From: Luminiphilus syltensis NOR5-1B
GTDB taxonomy: Bacteria > Pseudomonadota > Gammaproteobacteria > Pseudomonadales > Halieaceae
NCBI RefSeq assembly: GCF_000158175.1
Contig: NZ_DS999411.1
Coordinates: forward strand, 2,737,426-2,801,425
DNA length: 64,000 nt
Reading direction: 5' to 3'
Both the position numbers and the translations under genes were made by a program. The stretch's first letter is position 1. Every line of letters begins with the position of its first letter. This document shows positions 1-9,619 of this stretch, in pieces. The notes under the pieces were generated by a model, which saw nothing but the letters and a program-made list of their open reading frames with translations, did no database searches and was not told the origin of the DNA.

Positions 1-586
1 CGCCGAAGTATCGCGCCTGCGCTAAACCCACCATCCCGCAACTCGGAAATTCGGGGCCGTTATGCAGCGCCGGGTGCAAACTGACTATCGGGCACGCCAG
101 GACCTCCTCGAGCGTAGCCGCCACCATGGGTGGAGCAATCGCCACGAAAGGGTCAAACACAAGTACCTCGGCACCCAGTGCTACCAGACGCGAGCATAGA
201 CGGGAACCGACAGCGCCACACCCAACCACCCCTACCTTTGCGCCCGCCATAACCGATGACAGCCGCCCACAATGGGCGATAGCGCTGAGCACATACTCCA
301 CCACCGCATTGGCATTGGCACCCGGAGCATGGGCGAAGGCAATTCCGCGTTCGACGAGGGCGTCGGTATCAATATGTTCGACCCCTGCTGTGGCGGTGCC
401 CACAAATCGTAGCGAGGCGCGCCTGAGCAGCGCTTCATCAACCTGCGTCACTGAACGCACCAGCAAGGCGTCGGCGCCACCGAGGTGCTCAGCGCAAATA
501 GCCCGGCCCGGATAACACGCAATCTCGTCGGCAATGGCCCGCAGTGCCGGGGTAATGGCAATGTTTTCATCACAGACTACCCGCAT
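1..586 (-). CDS. pdxB: Erythronate-4-phosphate dehydrogenase, partial (C-terminus off the left edge)
   Basis: Reverse-strand reading from ATG at 584-586 gives 195 residues open to the window edge. The N-terminus resembles E. coli PdxB (MRVVCDEN; VRSVTQV at 43-49; FVGTATAG at 61-68), and a Rossmann glycine motif GCGAVG lies at about residues 122-127, as in D-2-hydroxyacid dehydrogenases. PdxB oxidises 4-phospho-D-erythronate in the DXP-dependent pyridoxal phosphate pathway in the cytoplasm. The start lies 7 bp after the epmC stop, so it is probably the last visible gene of a tusA-epmC-pdxB transcript. The catalytic histidine region lies outside the window. Confidence 0.93.
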   Translation of the reverse strand, partial: MRVVCDENIAITPALRAIADEIACYPGRAICAEHLGGADALLVRSVTQVDEALLRRASLRFVGTATAGVEHIDTDALVERGIAFAHAPGANANAVVEYVLSAIAHCGRLSSVMAGAKVGVVGCGAVGSRLCSRLVALGAEVLVFDPFVAIAPPMVAATLEEVLACPIVSLHPALHNGPEFPSCGMVGLAQARYFG

Positions 587-593
587 GCGACGC

Positions 594-1130
594 TCACGCG
601 GTGCATTCAAGCGCGAGGGCTGTCAATGCCCGGCGCACCCGTTGTGCGCGATCGGGTAGCCCCTTTCTTACGAATTGGCTCCGGCATGCCGCGACACGGG
701 CCTCGAAGTCACGGAGCAAATGTCCTGGAATCTCAGCGCCGGGGTTATCAATGCTGGGACGAAACTCAACCCCCAGCATCTCGCAGAAGATCGATTCCAG
801 CGCCTGGGGGCGCGCCTCAACGGTGAAAAATGCTTGCTGCTGTACGAGGTCGCGATCGTCCTCGGTGTACCAGTAACCGTAATCGGGCAATTGGCGGCGT
901 TGCGGCCCGGCGAGACACCAATGGGCCACCTCATGTAAAGCACTCGCAATAAAGTCCTCGCGGAAGAAAATGTAAGCCGACTGCTCAGCCGTTGCGGGAC
1001 GATAAAAAGGTTCCGCTGCTCCACCCACGAGTTGGGTACATTCGCTGGTCAAAAAACAGGTATTAAACGAACGAACCAACGCCGCAGACGAAAGTTCCTG
1101 CGGTTCGTCTAGGCCCGAGACAGCGATCAA
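594..1130 (-). CDS. epmC: Elongation factor P hydroxylase (EpmC/YfcM family)
   Basis: The 178-residue product resembles E. coli YfcM/EpmC through its full length, including the HEVAHWC metal-site motif, GYWYTEDDRD and VEARPQALE. EpmC is known to hydroxylate the beta-lysylated lysine of elongation factor P. The partner enzymes EpmA and EpmB are not in this window. The start is TTG at 1128-1130, overlapping the tusA stop as TTGA. This start fits the family because the conserved FNTCF segment begins about 22 residues in. It is translationally coupled to tusA and followed closely by pdxB. Confidence 0.88.
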   Translation of the reverse strand: MIAVSGLDEPQELSSAALVRSFNTCFLTSECTQLVGGAAEPFYRPATAEQSAYIFFREDFIASALHEVAHWCLAGPQRRQLPDYGYWYTEDDRDLVQQQAFFTVEARPQALESIFCEMLGVEFRPSIDNPGAEIPGHLLRDFEARVAACRSQFVRKGLPDRAQRVRRALTALALECTA

Positions 1131-1363
1131 GCCATCGCCTTGCGAATCACAAACTCAAACCGATCATCGCCTTCATGTGTCTCCAGCAATTCATGGTTGA
1201 GGAACCGACAGAAGCTGGCAACATCCCGTTGCGCGGACGGATCGGTCGCCAACAAACGAACCAAACCACCTGCTGGCGTTTTGCGAATTTCCGCATGCAG
1301 CATCATGACGGGCTCGGGACAAACAAGCCCAAGCGCATCAATCACCCGAGCGGTTTCGACCAT
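1127..1363 (-). CDS. tusA: Sulfur carrier protein TusA
   Basis: This small 78-residue protein has the TusA/SirA signature LGLVCPEPVMML, with the persulfide-carrying cysteine at residue 15. TusA accepts sulfur from IscS and passes it along the Tus relay for 2-thiouridine formation in tRNA wobble positions. An upstream in-frame TTG at 1375 would add four residues. The ATG at 1363 fits the usual family length of about 80 residues. Its stop overlaps the epmC start. Confidence 0.88.
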   Translation of the reverse strand: MVETARVIDALGLVCPEPVMMLHAEIRKTPAGGLVRLLATDPSAQRDVASFCRFLNHELLETHEGDDRFEFVIRKAMA

Positions 1364-1412
1364 TTCATCGTCCAACGCACTGCCCCGAGCAGGGATTACC
1401 CGTTAAACCCAA

Positions 1413-2231
1413 TCACTCGGCGGGTTTGACAAACCGCAGGGTCATACGATCGCTTTCACCGATAGCCAGCATGGCTTCCTTCTGCTCGGCGGTTTCCGCT
1501 CCGTCCAAACTCGGTGGAAGGGCCCAGACACCTTGAGGGTAATCGGCGGTATCCTTCGGATTGGCGTTGATGTCACTGCTGGCCTCGAGCTCAAAGCCTG
1601 CGGCTTTCGCCAATTCGATCACCACAGGTTCTGCGACATAACCCAGATCGCCGCTCGCGGCCATCGGTAAATCATCGGCTCCACGATGCTGAACCAGACC
1701 GAAAACACCGCCAGGCTTCAGGGTGTCATAGATTTCCTCAAAAAAAGCGTTCACATGACCGGAATTAATCCAGGAATGCACGTTGCGGAACGCAACAGCA
1801 AGATCGACGGATTCAGCTTCGATACGACCCGTCGCGATCGGTGGCTGTACCGCCGACACCACGACCTCACTATAAACACCATGGTGTGCCGAGAGGGTCT
1901 TGAGAAAGCCACCTAGCGACTTGCGCGGATAGCCGCCACCATTGGGATCAAAATGACCGGCGATCAACGTGCCCTGCCCCTTCATCAGTGGTGCAAGAAC
2001 ACTGGTGTACCAGCCTCCGCCAGGATAAACCTCAAGCACCGTCATACCCGGCTCCAGACCGAAAAACTCCAGCGTCTCCTGCGGATGCCGGTGTTCATTA
2101 CGAGCAATTGCTGCCGCAGAGCGATGCTCGCCGTTGAGCGCTGTCTGCCAATCGAATTCAGCCCGCGCAGAGAACGACACCATCACACCCGCCATTGCCA
2201 TGGCCGCTATACCGAAATTCACTGTTTTCAC
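1413..2231 (-). CDS. Exported class I SAM-methyltransferase-like protein (COG4798 type)
   Basis: The 272-residue protein begins with a clear Sec signal peptide: a hydrophobic stretch ends in SARA, with cleavage predicted near residue 24 before EFDW. A methyltransferase fold follows, with a motif-I-like VLEVYPGGG at about 65-73 and the later segment AFRNVHSW. The start chosen is GTG at 2229-2231, because GGAGGTGG lies just upstream. An upstream in-frame TTG at 2258 has no comparable ribosome binding site and would add nine polar residues ahead of the signal. The family is described only as predicted methyltransferases; substrate and activity are unknown. A periplasmic location would separate it from cytoplasmic SAM, so catalysis is uncertain. 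Confidence 0.75.
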   Translation of the reverse strand: MKTVNFGIAAMAMAGVMVSFSARAEFDWQTALNGEHRSAAAIARNEHRHPQETLEFFGLEPGMTVLEVYPGGGWYTSVLAPLMKGQGTLIAGHFDPNGGGYPRKSLGGFLKTLSAHHGVYSEVVVSAVQPPIATGRIEAESVDLAVAFRNVHSWINSGHVNAFFEEIYDTLKPGGVFGLVQHRGADDLPMAASGDLGYVAEPVVIELAKAAGFELEASSDINANPKDTADYPQGVWALPPSLDGAETAEQKEAMLAIGESDRMTLRFVKPAE

Positions 2232-2321
2232 CCAACCACCTCCGATGGATTTTGCCAAAGACGCTACTCTAACGCTTTCTCCGCGTTACTATAAGGGCTC
2301 AAAGACCAGGGAGATCGATCG

Positions 2322-2849
2322 ATGCCCCACCGCTACGTGGTGACATTCGTCGGCGATGACCGTACCGGCATCGTCGAACAGCTGGCTAATACCATCGAGG
2401 CTCATGGTGGCAATTGGCTGGATAGCCGTTTGAGTCAGCTGGAAGGCAAGTTTGCCGGGCTCATTCTTGTCGGCATGCACCCCGACCAGCAGCCCGCGCT
2501 CGCGGAGGCACTTTCAGGGCTCGCGGGTCACAGTGTCGATGTGCGGATTACCGATGCCGGCCCACCCACCGGTAGCCACCCCACCAATCTGTCATTGAGC
2601 GTCACAGGACCGGATCGGCCGGGTATTGTGCGTGGAATTTCAAAGGCATTGGCCGATGCGGGCATTAACGTCTCGCGAATGACGTCAGGGGTGGAAAGCG
2701 CACCGTGGACCGGAGAAACCCTGTTCTTGGCAGAGATAGAGGCTACCGCGCCCGAGAACTATTCGTTGGAAGGCATCCAGACCACTCTTGACGAGATCGC
2801 CGACGCGATGACACTGGACATTGATATCGAGCCCCGCTCAGCGCCGTGA
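2322..2849 (+). CDS. GcvR-like double ACT-domain regulatory protein
   Basis: The 175-residue protein has two ACT-like repeats: the first starts at YVVTFVGDDRTGIVEQLA, the second at SLSVTGPDRPGIVRGISKAL (about residues 86-105). This arrangement matches the glycine cleavage repressor GcvR family, whose E. coli member represses gcv genes by interacting with GcvA. ACT domains usually bind amino acids. The ATG is preceded by AGGGAG. It stands alone on the plus strand and is divergent from the exported methyltransferase. Its last 12 bp overlap the end of the convergent small membrane gene. The exact regulatory target cannot be read from this sequence. Confidence 0.8.
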   Translation: MPHRYVVTFVGDDRTGIVEQLANTIEAHGGNWLDSRLSQLEGKFAGLILVGMHPDQQPALAEALSGLAGHSVDVRITDAGPPTGSHPTNLSLSVTGPDRPGIVRGISKALADAGINVSRMTSGVESAPWTGETLFLAEIEATAPENYSLEGIQTTLDEIADAMTLDIDIEPRSAP

Positions 2850-3053
2850 TCGGTGTTTAACAAGAATCAGTAGTACCGCCGCCAGCGCCGCCAGGCCGAC
2901 CAGAGCCACACTGCCCACAAGGACCGCACCCAGGCTTGCCCATAATCGATCCGGGGATGCACCAACGATGTCAATCGCCCCCCAGAAAAGCGCGACCGCT
3001 GCAACAATGCCCAGGAAAAACGTCCTCAGGCGCCGCCGACCCGCTCTTGTCAC
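2838..3053 (-). CDS. Small two-helix membrane protein, unknown function
   Basis: The 71-residue protein has an Arg-rich start (RAGRRRLR), a first hydrophobic helix at about 11-30, a second at about 40-64, and a basic tail ending HRSRR. I do not recognise the family. Its GTG start overlaps the aroC stop as GTGA, which supports translation coupled to chorismate synthase. Its end overlaps the convergent GcvR-like gene by 12 bp. The coupling and the membrane-like composition make it more likely real than a chance ORF. Confidence 0.6.
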   Translation of the reverse strand: MTRAGRRRLRTFFLGIVAAVALFWGAIDIVGASPDRLWASLGAVLVGSVALVGLAALAAVLLILVKHRSRR

Positions 3054-4153
3054 AGATCAATGACTCCCGGGATAGACGGGGTTTCGCTGATCACATCGGC
3101 ATTTTGCGCGCGATGTCGGAGCGCATGATCAATAAGTACCAGTGCCAGCATAGCTTCGGCAATTGGCGTTGCCCGAATACCCACACAGGGATCGTGGCGG
3201 CCCGTGGTGACCACTTCGACGGCCTCTCCCGTCACGTCGATGCTGTCCCCGGGAATGCGGATACTTGAGGTGGGTTTTAATGCCATGCTGACGACCACAG
3301 GCTGGCCGCTGCTGATACCACCAAGCACGCCCCCGGCGTTGTTACTGGTAAAACCCTCAGGCGTCAGCGCATCACGATGTTCTGAACCCATTTGCTCGAC
3401 CGAGGCAAACCCGGCACCGATTTCTACCGCTTTTACCGCGTTAATACCCATCATCGCGTGGGCGATATCCGCATCGAGGCGATCAAAAATGGGCTCACCC
3501 CAACCGGCAGGTAGGCCCTCGGCGATCACATTGATGCGCGCACCGGCGGAATCACCGCGCTTGGTCAGCTGAATCATGAATTCCTCCAGCTGGGGGATCA
3601 GATTCCGGTCACCGCAAAAGAACGGGTTGGTCTCAACCAGTGACCAGTCGTGGCTCTGAGCCGCCAGAGGCCCCAGCTGGGAAAGATAACCACGGATTCG
3701 AACACCATAGCGCTCGGCGAGCCACTTTTTAGCGATACCCCCCGCCGCCACCCGCATCGCCGTTTCTCGTGCTGACGACCGTCCGCCGCCCCGATAATCC
3801 CGGGCACCGTACTTCTGCTGGTAGGTGTAGTCCGCATGGGCGGGACGGAACTGCCGGGCGATCTTGCTGTAGTCCCCCGACCGCTGGTCACTATTGCGGA
3901 TCAACAGCCCGATGGGTGTTCCCGTCGTCAACCCCTCAAAAACCCCCGACAGAATCTCTACTTCATCCGCTTCACGACGTTGAGTGGTAAAACGGGACGT
4001 TCCGGGCTTTCGCCGGTCGAGATCGGGTTGAAGGTCGGCCGCCGTCAGCGGTAATCCGGGCGGACAGCCATCGACCACACAACCGATTGCCCCACCATGA
4101 CTTTCGCCAAATGAGGTTACGGTGAACAACTTGCCAAAGGTATTGCCAGACAT
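3050..4153 (-). CDS. aroC: Chorismate synthase
   Basis: The 367-residue protein starts with the family signature [20 protein letters not shown] and contains [14 protein letters not shown] and [20 protein letters not shown]. AroC uses reduced FMN to convert 5-enolpyruvylshikimate-3-phosphate to chorismate, the last shared step of aromatic amino acid, folate and quinone synthesis. AAGGAG precedes the ATG at good spacing and lies in the end of prmB, 3 bp upstream. The prmB-aroC-small membrane protein order suggests one operon. Length is typical. Confidence 0.97.
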   Translation of the reverse strand: MSGNTFGKLFTVTSFGESHGGAIGCVVDGCPPGLPLTAADLQPDLDRRKPGTSRFTTQRREADEVEILSGVFEGLTTGTPIGLLIRNSDQRSGDYSKIARQFRPAHADYTYQQKYGARDYRGGGRSSARETAMRVAAGGIAKKWLAERYGVRIRGYLSQLGPLAAQSHDWSLVETNPFFCGDRNLIPQLEEFMIQLTKRGDSAGARINVIAEGLPAGWGEPIFDRLDADIAHAMMGINAVKAVEIGAGFASVEQMGSEHRDALTPEGFTSNNAGGVLGGISSGQPVVVSMALKPTSSIRIPGDSIDVTGEAVEVVTTGRHDPCVGIRATPIAEAMLALVLIDHALRHRAQNADVISETPSIPGVIDL

Positions 4154-4156
4154 AAA

Positions 4157-5062
4157 TCAGCTCCTTGCGAGATTATAGCCGCCACTGTCCAACAATGTGA
4201 TCAAATCGAAGTGACTGAGCGCTGTAATTCCATGACCACCCCATTCAGGCTCCAGCCATAAAAACTCAAAACGCGGAAACGCACGTTCCATCGCCGGCCA
4301 GCTGTTACCCACCTCCAGGAACAGATAACCCGACTCCCTGAGCCGCGAGGCCGCCTGAACCAGTAAGCGATGCACCAGATCGAGCCCGTCATCGCCGGCC
4401 TCAAGAGCAAGCCGCGGCTCCCAGGAGTATTCGGCCGGCAAGTCGGCCATATCCTGTGCATCCACATAGGGGGGGTTGGCGAGAATGATATCGACTGAGT
4501 CGGGCGATAGCGGGCCCAGCAAATCAGCACGCACGGTCGAGATCTGGCCTTGCAGTCCGTGCCGGGCGATATTCTCTTCCGCCAGCGCCAACGCTTTTTC
4601 ATCAATATCGAGGCACAAAACCTCCGCCCCGGGAAACTCAGTGGCCGCGAGAATGCCCAAACTTCCACCACCGCAGCAAACGTCAACAATCCGCTCGGGA
4701 ACACCGCCCACCCACCAGGGTGAGAAGCGTTCATAGACCAGCCCCATCAGCGGCGAGCGCGGCACCAGTGCGCGCTCATCGCAGTGAAACGACAAATGTC
4801 CCAGCCAGGCTTGACCTATTATGTAGGCGACCGGTTTACGGCCCTCGATTCTTTGTTGGACAAAATCAGTCAATCGCAGATCCGCAGGCCGCGGGTAGGA
4901 CGTATTGAGAACATCTTGACCTGTGTCCATGGGTAACCCCGCAGCGGCCAGAACGAGAGCTACCGCTTCATCGTGGTGAGAGTCATACCCATGGCCGCAG
5001 TAGACACCGGCTTTAGCTAACCGGGACTCAGTACTTTTAATAATGTCGTGGAATTGGCTCAT
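4157..5062 (-). CDS. prmB: Ribosomal protein uL3 glutamine N5-methyltransferase
   Basis: With the ATG at 5060-5062 the protein has 301 residues. It shows a SAM-binding glycine motif CCGGGSLG at about 129-136 and the NPPY catalytic motif at 196-199, typical of HemK/PrmC/PrmB glutamine methyltransferases. The N-terminal region and gene context (immediately before aroC, as in E. coli) point to PrmB rather than PrmC. It methylates a glutamine of ribosomal protein L3. Two upstream GTG codons (to 5071) are possible starts but have no better ribosome binding site. Divergent from folE, with about 65 bp between them. Confidence 0.9.
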   Translation of the reverse strand: MSQFHDIIKSTESRLAKAGVYCGHGYDSHHDEAVALVLAAAGLPMDTGQDVLNTSYPRPADLRLTDFVQQRIEGRKPVAYIIGQAWLGHLSFHCDERALVPRSPLMGLVYERFSPWWVGGVPERIVDVCCGGGSLGILAATEFPGAEVLCLDIDEKALALAEENIARHGLQGQISTVRADLLGPLSPDSVDIILANPPYVDAQDMADLPAEYSWEPRLALEAGDDGLDLVHRLLVQAASRLRESGYLFLEVGNSWPAMERAFPRFEFLWLEPEWGGHGITALSHFDLITLLDSGGYNLARS

Positions 5063-5127
5063 CCGCACCACCGGGAAACCCTCTGGCGGCGCATGCTAAC
5101 ATCCACAGCAGGAAACAGGAGCTACTC

Positions 5128-5682
5128 ATGGAACACCACTGGCAGAGTATCATTGAGGCGATCGGCGAGGATGTCACTCGACCGGGCCTCGAGGACACCC
5201 CTAAGCGCGCCGCCAAGGCCTTCAAATTCCTGACTCGTGGATACGACCAGGAATTGGACACAGTGGTCAACAATGCGCTGTTCCCCACTGACTCGAGCGA
5301 AATGGTCCTTGTTCAGGACATCGAAATGTACTCCCTGTGCGAGCACCACATGCTCCCCTTTATTGGCCGCTGCCACGTGGCCTACATCCCCACCGGCAAA
5401 GTGCTGGGTCTGTCGAAGGTTGCTCGGATCGTCGATATGTATGCCCGGCGGCTGCAGATTCAGGAACAACTGACGCTGCAAATCGCCAACGCCGTGCAGC
5501 AGGTCACCGACGCCGAGGGCGTCGGCGTGATCATCGAAGCCGAGCACATGTGCATGATGATGCGTGGCGTGGAAAAGCAAAATTCGGTGACCAAGACGTC
5601 AACCATGCTGGGGTCATTCCGCGAGGATGCACGCACGCGGCGGGAGTTTCTTTCGCTGCTTCAGCTGCCGCGCATCCGTTAA
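5128..5682 (+). CDS. folE: GTP cyclohydrolase I (FolE type)
   Basis: The 184-residue protein carries the type I GTP cyclohydrolase zinc ligands: Cys71 and His74 in [10 protein letters not shown] and Cys142 in EHMCMMMRG. The enzyme converts GTP to dihydroneopterin triphosphate, the first step in folate and pterin synthesis. An AGGAGC sequence lies upstream of the ATG. It is a single gene on the plus strand between divergent prmB and the convergent DUF4892 gene, whose stop is 11 bp away. Confidence 0.96.
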   Translation: MEHHWQSIIEAIGEDVTRPGLEDTPKRAAKAFKFLTRGYDQELDTVVNNALFPTDSSEMVLVQDIEMYSLCEHHMLPFIGRCHVAYIPTGKVLGLSKVARIVDMYARRLQIQEQLTLQIANAVQQVTDAEGVGVIIEAEHMCMMMRGVEKQNSVTKTSTMLGSFREDARTRREFLSLLQLPRIR

Positions 5683-5693
5683 CGGCACTTGTT

Positions 5694-6260
5694 TCAGTCC
5701 GGCGTCACTACGTCGATATGCAAGTATTGACGGTCGGCGGTTCGGGCGGCACTAAATAGCGTAATCCACACCCCGCCCTCGGTGCGGAACGCAAAGTAGC
5801 GCTGGTATTCATCCCGCCCGTAAAGCAGGCGTTCCTGGTAAACCCGACTCGCCCACTCAGAGGCGTTACCGCAGGCCCGGCTTTCACAGCTGAACATCAG
5901 TTGTGAGGACTCCGCCAAGGGCCCGGCGACCGATTCAGCCACCTCGACGACAGGAATACCATCGATTTGCCAGGTGATTCGCTGGAGCGCACCCGATAGT
6001 GGCTCAAACGCCGAAAGGCGCCAGGAGCCATTGATCTTTTTAATCTTGCCCAGGGGTAATTGAAAGCCGCGGACGGTCTCCCGGCGAGTTTTATAGCGCT
6101 CCGCTGACCAGTGCTGATCGATAGCGCTGATGGCGCCCTCCGCCACGGCATCAGTGGAAGAACCGACCTCGGCTGCGGCGACGCTCTGGAATAACCCCAT
6201 CACCAGTAGCGGTGTCGTCAGATAAAATCGTCGATATGTCGTGCTACTTCGTGTGCGCAT
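5694..6260 (-). CDS. Exported DUF4892-like protein
   Basis: The 188-residue protein has a basic N-terminus followed by a hydrophobic signal (about 14-30) ending AAA, so it is likely periplasmic. A segment with CESRACGNASEWASR and LLYGRDEYQRY matches the pattern of DUF4892 proteins of Pseudomonas and relatives. It has only the DUF4892-like part, with no C-terminal extension. It starts inside the end of the upstream hydrolase gene (43 bp overlap). A later Met at about 6200 would remove the signal peptide, so the longer start is preferred. Function unknown. Confidence 0.7.
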   Translation of the reverse strand: MRTRSSTTYRRFYLTTPLLVMGLFQSVAAAEVGSSTDAVAEGAISAIDQHWSAERYKTRRETVRGFQLPLGKIKKINGSWRLSAFEPLSGALQRITWQIDGIPVVEVAESVAGPLAESSQLMFSCESRACGNASEWASRVYQERLLYGRDEYQRYFAFRTEGGVWITLFSAARTADRQYLHIDVVTPD

Positions 6261-7117
6261 GATTCCATATGTAAGTGGTGTGAACCCGATAGGATAGTGC
6301 TTCTGTAATCAGGGAGACAGTCCGACAACTCCCCTTGTAACCGCTGTATCGATTGCGGCTCATCGACTCGGGAGGCATCGCGCCGCTCATAAAGGCCTTT
6401 ATCGCCAAACAGCCCCAATACCGGCGCGTTTATCTGTTGGTAAATGTGGCGCCGATCGGCCGCCGTGAGTTTGTGCGCAGAGGCACCATAGAGTCGAGGA
6501 TCACTGCGTAAGCACCAGCCACCATTGACCTGCCGTAAGGCTCGTGGCGCAATGAACTCTCCATTTTCAGCAGCAAAGCCGTAGCGCGCGCGACGCTCGA
6601 TAAAGTCCTCGATACTGTCAAAGATACGCTGGGGCCGCTGCCGGTATTTCGTTCTTTCCCGGACAAACCGACGGAGCTGCGCCGCGGCATCGCTGTTGGC
6701 TTCTTCCGGGGGAAGCATTCCATCGATCAGAACAAGCCGATGACATTGATCACCCAGCACCGAAGCGAGTAGCGTCGAAATGGCAGCGCCCCTACTGTGA
6801 CCAATCAAGGTCACTGAATCCTCGCCGAGCTGTTCAATGATAGACGCCAGTTGAGGCACATCGTCCCATATTTGATAGCTGGCATCAGCCGAGCGGTGCG
6901 AGCTCAACCCATGCCCGGATAGATCAAGCGCCAGAATCCGGCACCGATTGAGCAGCGGTCCGAGTATCGAAAAAGAAAGCGCATTGTCGAGCCAGCCATG
7001 GAGTGCAAGCGCCAACGGAGCCTCAGGCTTACCCCACTCCAAGCCCGCATAGATCAGGCCGTCTACCTCAAAACTGCGCTCGCGGGCACTGTCATTCTGA
7101 TCTGCGCCCTTTGTCAC
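6218..7117 (-). CDS. Alpha/beta-hydrolase
   Basis: The 299-residue protein has the alpha/beta-hydrolase fold hallmarks: an oxyanion HG at 40-41 (ALHGWLDNA), the nucleophile elbow GHSRG with Ser108, a likely acid in LFGDKG, and a C-terminal GSHHLHME supplying the histidine. The sequence is of the MhpC/serine-hydrolase-like type common in marine gammaproteobacteria; the substrate is not predictable. The GTG start overlaps the sixA stop as GTGA, so it is coupled to sixA and to the DUF4892 gene downstream. Confidence 0.85.
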   Translation of the reverse strand: MTKGADQNDSARERSFEVDGLIYAGLEWGKPEAPLALALHGWLDNALSFSILGPLLNRCRILALDLSGHGLSSHRSADASYQIWDDVPQLASIIEQLGEDSVTLIGHSRGAAISTLLASVLGDQCHRLVLIDGMLPPEEANSDAAAQLRRFVRERTKYRQRPQRIFDSIEDFIERRARYGFAAENGEFIAPRALRQVNGGWCLRSDPRLYGASAHKLTAADRRHIYQQINAPVLGLFGDKGLYERRDASRVDEPQSIQRLQGELSDCLPDYRSTILSGSHHLHMESCAHEVARHIDDFI

Positions 7118-7590
7118 AGCAGCGTATAGATGTCAGGCATGGCACGCACCCGCTCCGCTCCACCGCGGCAGAACCCCGCTACATTCAGGAGGCAATAACC
7201 ACCCGGACGCAATGGATCGACCTCGTCGCTATCGAGCCAGTAATCAATGAGCGCCGATACAAAGGGCTGGTGGCCTACCAGAACCACATGGGGTGCATCT
7301 TCCACCAACCAGTGGCTGCAGTCCGAAGGCCTGGAGCCTCCCGGTGCGAGCTCAGGGCAGACCTGAATGGGCACGTCAAACCCGGTGCCGAGGCGCTCTG
7401 CAGTCTGCTGGGTACGCTTCAGGGGGCTGTAGAGCGCCATCGAAGGCGGCGCCACCTCCGACCCCTGCAACCAGCCGCGGTATTCAGTCACAGCGGCATC
7501 AAGCGACTGTTCCCCTTTTGTCGTCAGAGGGCGCTCGAAGTCGGTAGCCGCTTCACCCGCCTTGCCGTGACGCCAGACGGTAATCCACAT
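7114..7590 (-). CDS. sixA: Phosphohistidine phosphatase SixA-like
   Basis: The 158-residue protein belongs to the histidine phosphatase superfamily: the catalytic RHG is at 7-9 with His8, and a second histidine (GHQPF, His107) lies late. The short length and N-terminal motif match SixA, which removes phosphate from histidine phosphotransfer domains such as that of ArcB in E. coli. The ATG overlaps the htpG stop by one base (TGATG). The in vivo target is not shown by the sequence. Confidence 0.85.
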   Translation of the reverse strand: MWITVWRHGKAGEAATDFERPLTTKGEQSLDAAVTEYRGWLQGSEVAPPSMALYSPLKRTQQTAERLGTGFDVPIQVCPELAPGGSRPSDCSHWLVEDAPHVVLVGHQPFVSALIDYWLDSDEVDPLRPGGYCLLNVAGFCRGGAERVRAMPDIYTLL

Positions 7591-9506
7591 CAGCTGGCAC
7601 TAAGCTCCGTCAGTAATTTATTAAGCCGGGCCACATAGCTCGATGGATCCTCAAGCATTGATCCTTCAGCGAGTGTTGCCTGATCCAGAATGACCTGGGC
7701 GAGATCGGCGAATCGATCCTCGTCCTGCTCCTGATCAAGACGCACGATCAACGGATGCTTGGCGTTGATTTCAAGTGCGGGCTTGGTATCGGGTACCTCC
7801 TGTCCGGCGGCCTCGAGGATACGACGCATTTGTGCCCCCATATCCTGCTCACCCACAACCAGACACGCTGGCGAATCTGTCAGACGGACCGTGGGGCGAA
7901 CCTCCGTGACGCGATCAGCCAGCACCGACTGCATTCGCTCCACGAGACCCTGGGATTGCTCTTTGGCTTCCTCGAGCTCCTTCTTTTCAATCTCATCACC
8001 GTCGTCAAGATCAAGCTGACCCCGGGCCACGTCCTTGAACGCTTTTCCCTCAAACTCCATCAGGTGACTCATCAGCCACTCATCAACACGGTCTGACAGA
8101 AGGAGCACTTCGATGCCTTTCTTGCGGAAAACCTCGAGATGCGGACTATTTTTCGCCGTCACATGATTGTCTGCGGCAACGTAATAAATTGCCTCCTGCC
8201 CTTCCTTCATGCGACCAATATAGTCCTCCACAGAGACCGTCTGCGACGGGTCATCGGTGTGACTGGAGGCAAAGCGCAGTAGCTTGGTGATCTTTTCACG
8301 GTTGCCAAAGTCTTCAGCGGGGCCTTCCTTCAAGACCTGACCAAAGGTGTTCCAGAACTGCTGGTACTGTTCCGGATTCTTGGTAGACATTTTCTGCAGT
8401 ACGTCGAGCACACGTTTGGTAAGTGCACTCTTCATCGAATCAACCGAGGGATTCTGCTGGAGAATTTCTCGCGAAACATTCAGCGGCAGATCGTTGGAGT
8501 CCAAAACGCCTTTAACAAAACGCAGATACAGGGGAAGGAACTGCTCAGCATCGTCCATAATGAAGGTACGCTGCACATAGAGCTTCAACCCACGAGCCCC
8601 TTCCCGATTCCACAGGTCAAAGGGCGGATTTCTGGGGATATACAGCAGAGAGGTGTATTCGAGCTTGCCTTCCACTCGGTTGTGGCTCCAGGTCAGCGGC
8701 TCGTCGTAATCGTGAGACACGTGCTGGTAAAACGCCTTGTAATCCTCGTCCGAAAGCTCGCTCCGCGAGCGAGTCCACATGGCTTTGGCCTCGTTAACCG
8801 CTTCCCACTCGGGCGCGGCTGGCGCGGCCTCTTCCTCATCTTCGGCCCCGGCGGCATCAACTGCTTTGGGCATCATCACCGGGACCGAGATATGGTCCGA
8901 ATACTTCTTGATCACGCTTCTCACGCGAAAATCATTGGCAAACTCATCGGCGTCTGATTTCAGGTGTAGCGTAATAGTGGTTCCGGGTGCATCGCGGTTC
9001 GCAGTGTCGATAACAAACTCGTCTTCCCCTTCGGATTCCCAGTGGGTCGCCTCCTCTACACTGGTACCCGCTTTGCGGGTCAGCACTTCGACTCGATCAG
9101 CGACAATAAAAGAGGAGTAAAAACCAACGCCGAATTGGCCGATCAACTGGCTGTCCTTCTTCTCGTCGCCGCTTAGCTGGTCGACAAAAGCAGCGGTACC
9201 GGATTTGGCGATCGTACCGAGATTTTCGATAACCTCGTCGCGGGTCATGCCGATACCGTTGTCTTCAACGGTCACCGTCTTGGCATCGGCGTCGACGCTG
9301 ATTTGAATACGATAGTCGCCCACACCTTCAGCGAGGGAGGCATCCTGGACCACTGCGAAGCGTAGCTTATCGATGGCATCGGAGGCGTTGGAGATCAGCT
9401 CCCGCAGGAAAATTTCACGGTTGGAATACAGCGAGTGGATCATCAAATGCAGAAGTCGCTTGGCTTCTGTCTGGAATCCCCGGGTCTCCTTGGTTGCAGC
9501 GGTCAT
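7590..9506 (-). CDS. htpG: Hsp90-family chaperone HtpG
   Basis: The 638-residue protein begins with the GHKL ATPase module. The signature [21 protein letters not shown] is seen, followed by [12 protein letters not shown] and [11 protein letters not shown]. Middle and C-terminal domains are complete, and length is typical of bacterial Hsp90 (about 620-640). HtpG is a cytosolic ATP-dependent chaperone induced by heat. AGGGAG lies 8 bp before the ATG, and a heat-shock-like promoter candidate lies just upstream. The gene heads the htpG-sixA-hydrolase-DUF4892 run with overlapping ends. Confidence 0.97.
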   Translation of the reverse strand: MTAATKETRGFQTEAKRLLHLMIHSLYSNREIFLRELISNASDAIDKLRFAVVQDASLAEGVGDYRIQISVDADAKTVTVEDNGIGMTRDEVIENLGTIAKSGTAAFVDQLSGDEKKDSQLIGQFGVGFYSSFIVADRVEVLTRKAGTSVEEATHWESEGEDEFVIDTANRDAPGTTITLHLKSDADEFANDFRVRSVIKKYSDHISVPVMMPKAVDAAGAEDEEEAAPAAPEWEAVNEAKAMWTRSRSELSDEDYKAFYQHVSHDYDEPLTWSHNRVEGKLEYTSLLYIPRNPPFDLWNREGARGLKLYVQRTFIMDDAEQFLPLYLRFVKGVLDSNDLPLNVSREILQQNPSVDSMKSALTKRVLDVLQKMSTKNPEQYQQFWNTFGQVLKEGPAEDFGNREKITKLLRFASSHTDDPSQTVSVEDYIGRMKEGQEAIYYVAADNHVTAKNSPHLEVFRKKGIEVLLLSDRVDEWLMSHLMEFEGKAFKDVARGQLDLDDGDEIEKKELEEAKEQSQGLVERMQSVLADRVTEVRPTVRLTDSPACLVVGEQDMGAQMRRILEAAGQEVPDTKPALEINAKHPLIVRLDQEQDEDRFADLAQVILDQATLAEGSMLEDPSSYVARLNKLLTELSAS

Positions 9507-9542
9507 CTGTTAACTCCCTAAAAAAAATAAACGATAGGGGAG

Positions 9543-9570
9543 TAATGGTGTCAGGCCCGGCGGATTTCAA
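9543..9570 (-). promoter_or_regulatory. Candidate sigma-32 promoter of htpG
   Basis: On the minus strand a TTGAAA box (complement of 9565-9570) is followed after 14 bp by CACCATTA (complement of 9543-9550). The heat-shock sigma factor consensus is TTGAAA with a CCCCATNT -10 element at about this spacing. The element lies 37 bp before the htpG start codon. The -35 match is exact; the -10 match is partial. Confidence 0.45.
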
Positions 9571-9619
9571 CTCCTGTGAGTCCCCTCGGCACAATTTTCC
9601 GGGGTTGAGACCGAAAATA

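Noticed and set aside
126..515. Plus-strand frame inside pdxB
   Set aside because: The opposite strand encodes a clear PdxB with family motifs; the plus frame is low-complexity.
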